Below, one piece after another: positions 1 through 7,901 of a DNA stretch of 19,565 nucleotides. The translations under genes and the position numbers were made by a program. The stretch's first letter is position 1; each line of letters starts with the position of its first letter. Below the pieces are notes generated by a model. That model had not been told where the DNA came from and did not search any database. It saw nothing but the letters and a program-made list of their open reading frames with translations. This DNA is from CAZMLC01 sp964567125 (GTDB lineage Bacteria; Verrucomicrobiota; Kiritimatiellia; RFP12; UBA1067), in assembly GCA_964567125.1 (NCBI GenBank), contig CAZMLC010000054.1, positions 1-19,565 of the forward strand, in the 5' to 3' direction.

Positions 1-795
1 AAGTATGGTTGTAAAGAGCTATCAAGAGCTGATTGTTTGGCAAAAGGGGATGGATGCCGCCAAATTGATTTTTTCAATCGTGAAGAAGTTGCCGAAGGAG
101 GAGATGTTTTCCCTGTCCGACCAAATGAGGAGAGCGGCACTATCAATCCCGTCGAACATAGCGGAGGGGCAGGCGCGCAACTCGACAAAGGAGTTCATTC
201 AGTTTTTGTCGATAGCCAAGGGAAGCAAGGCGGAGCTGGAAACCCAACTGCTGCTCTGCGTGAAAGTGGGATACCTTGCCGATACGGACATTTCGGAAGC
301 GATGGCGCTGATTCAGGAAGTGGGGAAAATGCTCCATGCGCTTACAAATTCACTAACCACTGTCCACTAACCACTAACCACGCTATCGACATCGGCTTCC
401 GGGTCTTCAAGCTGGACAGTTCGAACATGAAGGATGTGTACTATACGCCGGATGCGCTGGAGCAGGACAAACTGGATTTGTTCGCGGATGCCATCAAGGA
501 GGACAGGACCGCGGAAGACCTGCTCTTCCAGGTCTTCCTGGACTGCGGGCTGGACCTCGCCCTGCCAATCGCCAAGGAGAAGGTCGGCGGCAAGACGGTC
601 TACGTGGTGGACCAGAATGTGCTGATCGCCTGCTTCGCGGCGGATATTCCCGAAGCGCTGATCCGTGAGCTGGCTGCGCGTAAGCCGCTGAGGGCGGTCT
701 TCCTGGACCGATCCTTTGCCAAGGACAGCACCAAGCTGAACGTCACCCAGATCTTCAAGCAGCTCGCCCCGAACACGGAAGTGAAGACCATCTAA
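1..795 (+). CDS. mod: Type III restriction-modification methyltransferase (Mod), C-terminal part, 5' end beyond window
   Basis: From about 382 the frame encodes a recognisable Mod C-terminus: IDIGFRVFKLDSSNMK, then an acidic helical stretch and a Rossmann-like tail ending at TAA 793-795. Mod is the DNA adenine methylating and site-recognising subunit of type III R-M and pairs with Res, which starts 3 bp downstream. The catalytic motifs (DPPY and the SAM site) should lie upstream of the window. Between 1 and 381 the same frame is open but encodes unrelated, Gly-rich sequence, because that DNA is the coding region of a four-helix-bundle gene in another frame. Mod is therefore either interrupted or translated through the insert as an odd linker of about 127 residues. 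A separate C-terminal fragment could start at ATG 427. Family call strong; functional state uncertain. Confidence 0.75.
   Translation, partial: KYGCKELSRADCLAKGDGCRQIDFFNREEVAEGGDVFPVRPNEESGTINPVEHSGGAGAQLDKGVHSVFVDSQGKQGGAGNPTAALRESGIPCRYGHFGSDGADSGSGENAPCAYKFTNHCPLTTNHAIDIGFRVFKLDSSNMKDVYYTPDALEQDKLDLFADAIKEDRTAEDLLFQVFLDCGLDLALPIAKEKVGGKTVYVVDQNVLIACFAADIPEALIRELAARKPLRAVFLDRSFAKDSTKLNVTQIFKQLAPNTEVKTI
5..370 (+). CDS. Four-helix-bundle protein (S23/IVP, TIGR02436-like)
   Basis: This 121-residue protein has the usual length and signatures of the four-helix-bundle family first met as ORFs in 23S rRNA intervening sequences: an N-terminal YQELIVWQKGMD segment, the core QMRRAALSIPSNIAEG at about residues 40-56, and a KAELETQLLLC helix near residue 75. 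The family has no enzymatic residues. Relatives act as small oligomeric bundles (for example Avd in diversity-generating retroelements), but no reverse transcriptase is seen here. The gene lies inside the frame of a type III mod gene, in a different frame (+2 versus +1), and its TAA stop (368-370) falls within a heptamer array. Only 4 bases precede the ATG, so the ribosome binding site cannot be judged. It is probably cargo of a small inserted element. The family call is secure; the role is unknown. Confidence 0.88.
   Translation: MVVKSYQELIVWQKGMDAAKLIFSIVKKLPKEEMFSLSDQMRRAALSIPSNIAEGQARNSTKEFIQFLSIAKGSKAELETQLLLCVKVGYLADTDISEAMALIQEVGKMLHALTNSLTTVH
352..381 (+). repeat. Heptamer tandem array (ACTAACC) at the insert/mod junction
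   Basis: Units are ACTAACC (352-358), variant ACTGTCC (359-365), ACTAACC (366-372) and ACTAACC (373-379), followed by a partial AC. The array spans the stop of the four-helix-bundle gene and ends where recognisable Mod sequence resumes. Three perfect units read T-N-H-stop-P-L-T in whatever frame they are entered. The variant unit puts TGT at 361-363, where a canonical unit would put TAA in the mod frame. Seven is not a multiple of three, so gain or loss of a unit would shift the downstream mod frame. Confidence 0.85.
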
Positions 796-798
796 GCC

Positions 799-3700
799 AT
801 GAAACTGAAATTCAAACATCAGCCGTATCAGGCGAACGCGGTGAATGCGGTGGTGGCCTGTTTTGCGGGTCAGCCACCAAAAAACGCATTACCAGTCACA
901 TACAAAATCGACCCAGGTAAGCAGGGCAGCACCGTTGAATTCGACGGTTTCAAGAATGCCGAGTTAAAGTTGTCCACGGTCACGTTTCTTGAAAACATCC
1001 AGTCGGTGCAGCAGCGGCAGAATATTCCGCTCTCGAAAGATCTGGTCACGACCTCCATCTGCGCCGTGAACCTCGACGTGGAGATGGAAACCGGCACGGG
1101 CAAGACCTACTGCTACATCAAGACCATGTTCGAACTTCACGAGGCCTACGGCTGGTCAAAGTTCATTGTGGTCGTACCCTCCATCGCGATCCGCGAGGGC
1201 GTCGCGAAGTCGTTCGAGATCACGGCGGAACATTTCTTTGAGCAATACGGCCGCCGCGTGCGGTACTTCATCTACAACTCCAAGCAGCTCCACCATCTGG
1301 AGCAATTTTCGTCCGACGCCAACATCAACGTCATGATCATCAATGTCCAGGCGTTCAACGCCCGCGGACAGGACGCCCGCCGCATCTATGAGGAGCTGGA
1401 CGATTTCCAATCTAGACGGCCGATTGACGTGATCAAGCGCAACCGCCCGATCATGATCATGGACGAGCCGCAGAAGATGGAGGGGCCTGCCACNNNNNNN
1501 NNNNNNNNNNNNNNNNNNNNNNNNNNNNNNNNNNNNNNNNNNNNNNNNNNNNNNNNNNNNNNNNNNNNNNNNNNNNNNNNNNNNNNNNNNNNNGCAACCG
1601 CCCGATCATGATCATGGACGAGCCGCAGAAGATGGAGGGGCCTGCCACGACGGAGTCGCTCGCGCGGTTCGAGCCGCTCTTCATTCTGCGTTATTCAGCC
1701 ACCCACCGCAAGGAGCACAACAAGATCTACCGGCTGGACGCGCTGGACGCCTACAACCAGAAGCTGGTCAAGAAAATCTCCGTCCGCGGGATCGAGACCA
1801 AAGGGCTGGCGGGGACCCACGGCTATCTCTATCTGGACGGCATCGAGGTTGCAAAGAACAAGCCGCCGCTGGCCCGTCTGGAATTCGAAGTCCGGCAGGC
1901 GGGCGGTATTGCGCGCAAGCTCCAGCGGCTGGACTGCGGTTCCAACCTGTATGCGCTATCGAACAATCTTGACCAGTACCAGCGCTGCGTTATCAGCAAC
2001 ATCGATGCGGCTGTGGGCAAGGTCACCTTTACAAACGGGATGGAGCTGGAACTCGGGCAAGCGTCCGGCGACATCTCCGAGGCGGCGCTGCGCCGCATCC
2101 AGATCCGCGAGACCATCATTGCGCATGTCCGCAAAGAGAACGTCCTTTACGGTCAGGGCATCAAAGTGCTCTCACTCTTCTTTATCGACCAGGTCGCCAA
2201 ATACCGGCTCTACGACGATGCAGGCAACGAGCAACCCGGCGACTACGCCGCCATCTTCCAAGAAGAGTATCTGGACGTTATCAACAACCTCCCGAGTCTG
2301 ATCGATACGCCATCGATGGACTACATGAACTACGTCAAGGCCATCCCCGTTGACAAGACGCACAGCGGATACTTCTCCATCGACAAGAAGACCAAGCGTC
2401 TGACCGATCCCGCGAAGGGCAAGAAGTCCGACGAGTCTGACGACGCCGATGCTTACGACCTGATCCTGAAGGACAAGGAGCGCCTGCTCGCCTTTGAGGA
2501 GCCGGTACGCTTTATCTTCTCCCACTCCGCCTTGCGCGAAGGCTGGGATAATCCGAACGTCTTCAACATCTGCACCCTCAAGCACAGCGAGAGCACCATC
2601 ACCAAGCGCCAGGAGGTCGGGCGCGGCATGCGCCTCTGCGTGAACCAGGATGGCGACCGTATGGACCATCCCGCCACGGTGCACCAGATCAACGTGCTAA
2701 CCGTGATTGCCAGCGAGAGCTACAAGGACTTTGCCGACGGTCTCCAGCGCGAGATGGTCGAAGCCCTCTCCGCCCGTCCGCGCAAGGCCGACGCAACCTA
2801 CTTTGAGGGTAAGGTCATCATCACGGCTGATGAGCAGCGCATCCCGGTCACGCAGGAAATGGCCAAACTACTTGTCCGCTACCTGGTGAAGAACGACTAC
2901 ACCGATATTGACGACAAGATCACCCCCGCGTATCACGAGGCCCGCCAGCAAGGCACGCTGCCGCCTCTGCCGCCGGAGCTTGAACCCTACCGCGAACAGG
3001 TCATCCAGCTCGTCGACAGCGTCTTCAATGAAGCGAGTATGCCGTCCGTCAGCGACGACCGCAAGACACCGGTCAACAACCTCAACGCGAACTTCGAGAA
3101 AAAAGAGTGGCAGGAGCTTTGGCAGCGGATCAACCGCAAGGCGGTCTACGCGGTCGACTTCGACTCGGATGAACTCATCGGAAAGTGCGTCACGCTCTTC
3201 AACTCCGCCGACGGCTTCAAAGTCCAGAGACTCACCTACACCGTCCAGAATGCCGAGCAGAAAGGCGAGCTTGATTACAACGACCTGATCCAAAAGACCG
3301 GTTTTTCGCTCCGCGAGCATCACACCGACCACCTCGACCAAACGGTTCACTCCGCCGTAAAATACGACCTCATCGGCAAACTGGCCGCCGACACGCATCT
3401 GACGCGCAAGACGGTCACAGCCATCCTCAAAGGCATGTCCCCGGCCATCTTCCACGAGTTCCGCAGGAACCCCGAAGACTTCATCCGCAAAGTCGGCAGC
3501 GCCATCAACGAGCAGAAGGCCACGATGGTCATCGAGCATCTCACCTACGAGCCCCTGCAGGAGAGCTACAGCACCGACATTTTCACCGTCGGGAACCGGA
3601 CCGACCAGAGCAAGGTGCTTGAGGTCTGCAAACATATTTACGATTATGTCTATGCGGACTCTGCAAATGAGCTCACCTTTGCCAAGCAGCTCGATACTAG

Positions 3701-3983
3701 CGACGACGTAGTCGTCTACGGCAAACTGCCCAAGGGATTCAGCATCCCGACACCTGTCGGCGACTACAACCCCGACTGGGCCATCAGCTTCAAACAGGGA
3801 CGCGTCCGCCACATCTACTTTGTGGCAGAGACCAAGGGGTCTATGTCCTCCCTGGAGCTCCGCGGCATCGAGCAAGCCAAGATCGACTGCGCCCGCAAGT
3901 TCTTCAAGAAGATCACCTCTTCCGAAGTCAACTACGACGTCGTCGACAGCTACGCCAAACTCATCGGACTCGTAACCGAATAG
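799..3983 (+). CDS. res: Type III restriction endonuclease Res subunit (helicase plus nuclease), split by an assembly gap
   Basis: Res is the ATP-dependent translocating and cleaving subunit of type III R-M and acts with Mod. The locus is interrupted by 100 N (1494-1593) with the same 55 bp on both sides (1439-1493 and 1594-1648). Removing 155 bp joins the two frames into about 1009 residues, the normal size for Res. Merged-protein motifs are: Walker A METGTGKT at about residue 96; motif II DEPQ at 222-225, the family variant of DEAD; RQEVGRGMRL (motif VI) about two-fifths of the way along; and a C-terminal PD-(D/E)XK nuclease with PD at 940-941 and ETK at 959-961. All key residues look intact. 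The start follows the mod stop by 3 bp, implying translational coupling. The apparent frame break is artefactual. Confidence 0.93.
1494..1593. other. Scaffold gap of 100 N inside res
   Basis: This is a run of exactly 100 N. Identical 55-bp flanks at 1439-1493 and 1594-1648 show that the joined contigs overlap rather than being separated. The res frame continues once 155 bp are removed (155 mod 3 = 2, matching the frame change between the two parts). Confidence 0.95.
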
Positions 3984-4004
3984 AAAAGCGAAAGGAACGC
4001 ATCC

Positions 4005-4277
4005 ATGCCGCGTCCAAGAACCGTATCCAAAATCCTCTGGCACTTCACAGGCGGTCCCGTATGGGATGACGCCTTAAATAAGCAAGATAAAGAGCTCAAG
4101 TCCGACGAAAAAGCGTATGATTCCTTGACCGCCATTTTGTCATCCAAGGAACTGCGTGTCGGCAAATACAAAGAAATCGTTAAAGTCGTAATGCCAAAGA
4201 AACGGCGCTATAATGCGGAAAAGAAAGACTTCAATGAAATAATTAACCACGCAGTCACTGCGCCGTGGATTTCGTGA
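4005..4277 (+). CDS. Short protein, possibly a truncated AbiGi-like (abortive infection antitoxin) N-terminus
   Basis: This 90-residue ORF begins 21 bp after res, with a good ribosome binding site (AAAGGA, 3991-3996) 8 bases before the ATG. The N-terminus SKILWHFTGGPVWDD, followed by an AY..L..IL.SKELR..KYKE pattern, resembles the start of AbiGi-type abortive-infection proteins, which open with a similar HFT motif and an ILKS-like helix. That is a pattern memory, not a search result. Such proteins usually run past 200 residues, so this one would be truncated. It ends at TGA 4275-4277, and the following ORF continues in the same frame with ATG directly after the stop. Base composition is more AT-rich than mod-res, which suggests acquired cargo in a defence locus. 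It could be a decayed gene. Confidence 0.5.
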   Translation: MPRPRTVSKILWHFTGGPVWDDALNKQDKELKSDEKAYDSLTAILSSKELRVGKYKEIVKVVMPKKRRYNAEKKDFNEIINHAVTAPWIS

Positions 4278-4856
4278 ATGGCTGAATTTATCCTTGCAAA
4301 AGCGAGCACGCACTGCTTAACTATAGATGTTCATGTTAACACTGAATTGAGGTGGAACAAAGCTGTTAAACCAAACATTGTTTGTTCATATCCACGCAAA
4401 GAAACGGCGGATGTGATCGCAAATTACGAGACCCTGAATAAGCAAATGATTTCCGTACACGGAATCATCTCAGAGGTTACGCGGGATAGCATGTCCGTGA
4501 CGACCTATTTAATTGAATTGGAGGGCGGACTGAAGTGCAGATTGTCACGTGACGCACTCAAATCACAGGGCAAGAAATACAACGGGAAACCGATCCCCGT
4601 GAAATTTCAAAGTCAAAGCACAACCGGGTTAAAAATATTCTACGACGACGTTTTAGTCCTGAATCAAGGCACCGATGTCATCGTGCGTGGCATGCTGAAG
4701 AATGAAATGAACAAATGGATTCTCGATAAAGCAGTGATTCGGGGATGCAGCGACGAAACCGCACGCAATCTCCTTGGCGTGACGTGTGGCGGCCCCTGCA
4801 CACATGCTTACTACTTTTACACCCATTGCACGATCTGTAGAGACCCACAAAACTAG
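4278..4856 (+). CDS. Hypothetical protein with an OB-fold-like (tRNA_anti-like) domain and Cys-rich tail
   Basis: This ORF has 192 residues. Residues about 45-150 show the alternating pattern of an OB-like fold: VIANYETLNKQ, then ISVHGIISEV, a strand with YLIELEGG, and later GTDVIVRGML. The arrangement is reminiscent of the tRNA_anti-like family (helix, then a 'V.G.V..I' strand). The first 45 residues match nothing I recognise. The C-terminus carries C-x3-C (CGGPC) and, nine residues later, C-x2-C (CTIC), which could be a small metal site or chance. No signal peptide or membrane segment is seen. The ATG abuts the TGA of the preceding in-frame ORF, and no separate ribosome binding site is evident, so translation may rely on reinitiation or readthrough. 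Sequence is AT-rich compared with neighbours. Function unknown. Confidence 0.5.
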   Translation: MAEFILAKASTHCLTIDVHVNTELRWNKAVKPNIVCSYPRKETADVIANYETLNKQMISVHGIISEVTRDSMSVTTYLIELEGGLKCRLSRDALKSQGKKYNGKPIPVKFQSQSTTGLKIFYDDVLVLNQGTDVIVRGMLKNEMNKWILDKAVIRGCSDETARNLLGVTCGGPCTHAYYFYTHCTICRDPQN

Positions 4857-4891
4857 TCCGCCTCCGCGCACAATCAAAAGACACCCCTCAC

Positions 4892-4923
4892 TATTTCGTG
4901 TGTGATGAAGTCCGCACGAAATA
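4892..4923 (+). terminator. Inverted repeat, possible weak terminator of the defence operon
   Basis: TATTTCGTG (4892-4900) and CACGAAATA (4915-4923) are perfectly complementary over 9 bp around a 14-base loop, 35 bp after the last defence-locus stop. There is no T-run after it and the stem is AT-rich at its base, so it is not a classic intrinsic terminator. It could instead be a protein-binding site. Confidence 0.35.
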
Positions 4924-5082
4924 TACTGCGTCACTGAAGCTAGATTGGCAGACCCTTCAGCCCCTCCCATTTCAGCGAATCTCAGAAAACAAATCCAGTT
5001 ACACGATTTTTAAGTCAGGCTGGGGTTTCGAATTTTCAATTTTCCAATCTCAACCTGCCCAATCTCATCGTATAAATACAAT

Positions 5083-5111
5083 TTGACTTTTCGCAAATTC
5101 GCACGGATAAT
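5083..5111 (+). promoter_or_regulatory. Sigma-70-type promoter for the hybrid histidine kinase
   Basis: TTGACT (5083-5088), a 17-base spacer, and GATAAT (5106-5111) match the -35 and -10 consensus at 5 of 6 bases each with ideal spacing. The implied start near 5118 leaves a leader of about 80 bases before the ATG at 5197. No other gene lies between. Confidence 0.62.
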
Positions 5112-5196
5112 CCTTAGCATCATGTGGTAATGTATATCCTATGATTTGTGCAAGCGGTATTGTTCACGTCGCATGTTGAATCAATGAGCATCAGTT

Positions 5197-7869
5197 ATGA
5201 TCTGGATTGATCTCCTAAATAATTTGTCGCTTCTGATCGCGTTAAGCGTAGTCAGCGGATTCGTGAACATGCTCCGGGACAAAAACACGTTCCTCGGCGT
5301 CGTGCTGCAGGGCGTGGTGTTCGGCAGTACCGCCGCGATCGGCATGTTAAATCCGTTCGTCTTAAATACAGGACTGATCTTCGATGGACGGTCGGCGCTG
5401 ATCAGTCTCGGCGCACTCTTCTTCGGTCCCTGGACTGCGGGCATCGCCTGTCTGATCACCATCGCGCTGCGCATGAGTCAGGGTGGTCCCGGCACCACGA
5501 TGGGCATATTGGTCATCCTTGTTTCCGCTGTGATCGGTCTCTGTTTCCGTCAGCGGAAAAAAGGCCAGGTGGACGAGCTCTCAACGCTTTCGCTGCTGAA
5601 GTTCGGCTTTGCGGTACACCTGGCCATGCTGGTGATGACGCTGGCCCTCCCGACAACAACCGTCCTGCCGGTACTGAAACGGATCGCATTGCCGGTGCTG
5701 CTGATCTATCCGCTAGCGACGGTCTTGATCGGCAAGATCCTCTGCGACCAGTCCGTACGCTTCCGGTTCTCCCGCGACTTAATCAAAAGTGCAGACCAGC
5801 ATCGCGCCATCCTGCGGACCTCCATGGATGGCTATTGCCGCATTGATCTGCACGGCCGATTGCAAGAGGTTAATCCAGCCTACTGCCGGATGAGCGGGTA
5901 CAGCGAGAATGAGCTGCTGGCCCTGTACATCACCAATCTGGATGCCCACGGAACGCAGGATGAAACAGCCACCCGTATTCAGCAACTCATCGAACAGGGC
6001 TATTTACGTTTCGAATCGAAGCATCGACGCAAAGACGGATCGTTGTTCGATGTGTTTTTGAGCGCCCAATCTTTGCCAGACGATACGGCAGGAATCGCGA
6101 TCTTTATCCAGGATATCACCGAGCGCAAACAGACAGAACGTTACAACACGTTGCGACTGGAAATTCTTCAGATTCTCAGCGAAAAATATCCTCTCGAACG
6201 CAAAGTTGAACAGATCCTAACTGTGTTGAAAGAACAAACCGGCTCATGTGCTGTGGGGCTCCGCCTGCAAAACGGAGATGACTTCCCCTACTTGGCCTGG
6301 AATGGATTCTCCTCAGATTTCATACTGAAGGAAAACACGCTGATCCTGCGCGACCAACAAGGTTACGCCTGCCGCGACAGCGAAGGGCATATTTGCTTAG
6401 CATGCATGTGCGGTCTGGTCCTCAACGGCAAAACCGATCCAAACTCTCCGTTCTTTACGCGGGGAGGCAGTTTCTGGACCAATGATTCCTTCGCTCTGTT
6501 GGAGTTTCCAGCTGGGCAAAATTCTCAGTCTCCCCCACCTAACGCGTGCATCCATGAAGGATATGCCGCTGTTGCCTTGATCCCGCTGCGAGACAAAAAT
6601 CACATCATGGGGCTGCTTCACATCTGTGACCAGCGGAAAGGCGTGTTCGCCCGTGCAACGATCGAGATTCTGGAAGGAATCGCCTCGAACATTGTCGAGG
6701 CGATCATCCGAAAGCGGACGGACGAGGAACTCCAGAAAATCGAAAAACTCAAAAGCATCGGCGCCTTGGCAGGCGGCATCGCGCACGACTTCAACAATAT
6801 TCTCGTGGGACTGTATGGCAACATCTCCCTCGCCAAAGAGCTTCTTGACCGGCATGACCCGGCGTATCAGTCTCTGGAGGAAGCGGAAAAATCGATGAGC
6901 CGCGCCGTTCAATTGACCCGCCAGTTACTGACCTTCTCCAAGGGAGGAACCCCGATCAAGGAGGATGTCTGCCTTGGCGCATTGATCGAGGAAATCGCCC
7001 GATTTGATCTGTCTGGCAGCGCAATACGGTTGTGCTATCAGGACTGCGGAAACGTGAGAACCATTCTCGCCGATAAGGGCCAGATCCAGCAAGTCATCTC
7101 TAATCTTGTCATCAATGCGCGCCAAGCTATGCCCAATGGCGGACATCTGACGATTACGCTGGAGAATGTGGATCTTGCGCCAAACAACATGCTCGGACTT
7201 CAATCTGGATGTTATGTCAAGGTCACAGTCCAAGACACCGGACCGGGAATTGATCCTGAGTTGCTGGGCAAAATATTCGATCCCTACTTCACAACCAAAA
7301 CGACAGGGAGCGGATTAGGGTTAACAACGGTCTGGTCGATCATCCATAAACATGACGGCCATATTCAGGTCGAGTCGAAAAAAGGTCAAGGGACCTCCTT
7401 TATCATCCATTTGCCGGCCAGCACCACGCGGGGCGAGGTCCCCGCAAAAATAGTCGCCGACAGTGCGCCGCAGGTGGCAGCGCCCCTCGCTCGCGCACAG
7501 AAGATCCTTGTGCTGGATGACGAGCCCTCCATCTGTACCCTGATTGCAAAGATACTGACGCACATCGGATATTCGGTCGAGACGGTTTCCGACGGTCAGC
7601 AGGCTGTGGACCGCTATCAGCAGGCTTTTACAGAGGGCGTCCCCTTTGATGGCGTCATCATGGACCTCACCATTCCCGGTGGGAAAGGCGGCAAGGAGAT
7701 CATCAAGGAGCTGCTCGTGATCGATCCGCAGATTCGCGCCATCGCCTCCAGCGGCTATGCTGAAGATCCCGTGATGGCCGATCCTTCCGCATACGGATTC
7801 AAAGGGACTGTTGCAAAGCCCTACAGCGCGACGACACTGCGCGAAGCCGTGCAACGGATGTTCGCCTGA
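5197..7869 (+). CDS. Hybrid sensor histidine kinase, 5TMR-PAS-GAF-HisKA-HATPase-REC
   Basis: This is an 890-residue inner-membrane sensor. Residues about 1-190 form several membrane helices resembling the LytS-type 5TMR module (GRSALISLGALFFGPW, then a GGPGTTMG loop). A PAS domain follows at about 200-310 and a GAF domain at about 325-505. The GAF domain contains ICLACMCGLV and FFTRGGSFWTN, a conserved Cys-bearing GAF variant. The dimerisation box is GGIAHDFNN, with phosphoacceptor H530. The ATPase has VINARQAMP (N box), DTGPGID and GSGLGLTT. A C-terminal receiver (about 768-890) has acidic LDDEPS, phospho-acceptor D823 in VIMDLTIPGG, and a KPYS lysine. There is no DNA-binding output and no adjacent + strand regulator, so its phosphorelay partner is probably elsewhere. 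An upstream in-phase ATG at 5173 meets TGA at once, which supports the 5197 start. Confidence 0.9.
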   Translation: MIWIDLLNNLSLLIALSVVSGFVNMLRDKNTFLGVVLQGVVFGSTAAIGMLNPFVLNTGLIFDGRSALISLGALFFGPWTAGIACLITIALRMSQGGPGTTMGILVILVSAVIGLCFRQRKKGQVDELSTLSLLKFGFAVHLAMLVMTLALPTTTVLPVLKRIALPVLLIYPLATVLIGKILCDQSVRFRFSRDLIKSADQHRAILRTSMDGYCRIDLHGRLQEVNPAYCRMSGYSENELLALYITNLDAHGTQDETATRIQQLIEQGYLRFESKHRRKDGSLFDVFLSAQSLPDDTAGIAIFIQDITERKQTERYNTLRLEILQILSEKYPLERKVEQILTVLKEQTGSCAVGLRLQNGDDFPYLAWNGFSSDFILKENTLILRDQQGYACRDSEGHICLACMCGLVLNGKTDPNSPFFTRGGSFWTNDSFALLEFPAGQNSQSPPPNACIHEGYAAVALIPLRDKNHIMGLLHICDQRKGVFARATIEILEGIASNIVEAIIRKRTDEELQKIEKLKSIGALAGGIAHDFNNILVGLYGNISLAKELLDRHDPAYQSLEEAEKSMSRAVQLTRQLLTFSKGGTPIKEDVCLGALIEEIARFDLSGSAIRLCYQDCGNVRTILADKGQIQQVISNLVINARQAMPNGGHLTITLENVDLAPNNMLGLQSGCYVKVTVQDTGPGIDPELLGKIFDPYFTTKTTGSGLGLTTVWSIIHKHDGHIQVESKKGQGTSFIIHLPASTTRGEVPAKIVADSAPQVAAPLARAQKILVLDDEPSICTLIAKILTHIGYSVETVSDGQQAVDRYQQAFTEGVPFDGVIMDLTIPGGKGGKEIIKELLVIDPQIRAIASSGYAEDPVMADPSAYGFKGTVAKPYSATTLREAVQRMFA

Positions 7870-7901
7870 ACCGTGTAGATCCTGCGGTCCGCACAAATGA
7901 A

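Larger units (their letters stand above)
4857..5196. other. Intergenic region of 340 bp between the defence locus and the kinase
   Basis: This is an AT-rich stretch holding one perfect 9-bp inverted repeat (4892-4923) and a strong promoter-like element (5083-5111). A 62-codon ORF (4898-5086) has no ribosome binding site or recognisable content. No tRNA or other RNA gene is visible. Confidence 0.6.

Noticed and set aside
5..370. Diversity-generating retroelement accessory protein (Avd)
   Set aside because: The four-helix-bundle family is shared, but no reverse transcriptase, template repeat or variable repeat is present in the window.
1439..1648. Direct repeat of 55 bp, as if from a duplication or mobile element target site
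   Set aside because: The copies are identical, lie exactly at the N run, and a second gap has the same overlap length. This is an assembly overlap.
2868..4043. 391-codon open frame on the minus strand opposite res
   Set aside because: It is an antisense shadow of GC-rich coding DNA; the + strand frame has all Res motifs.
4898..5086. 62-codon ORF in the spacer after the defence locus
   Set aside because: It has no ribosome binding site, no recognisable motif, starts in the inverted repeat and ends at the promoter of the next gene.
7870..7901. Bidirectional terminator between the convergent hybrid kinase and hydrolase genes
   Set aside because: Only a 5-bp imperfect stem (CCTGC/GCAGG) without T-runs is seen, which is too weak to call.
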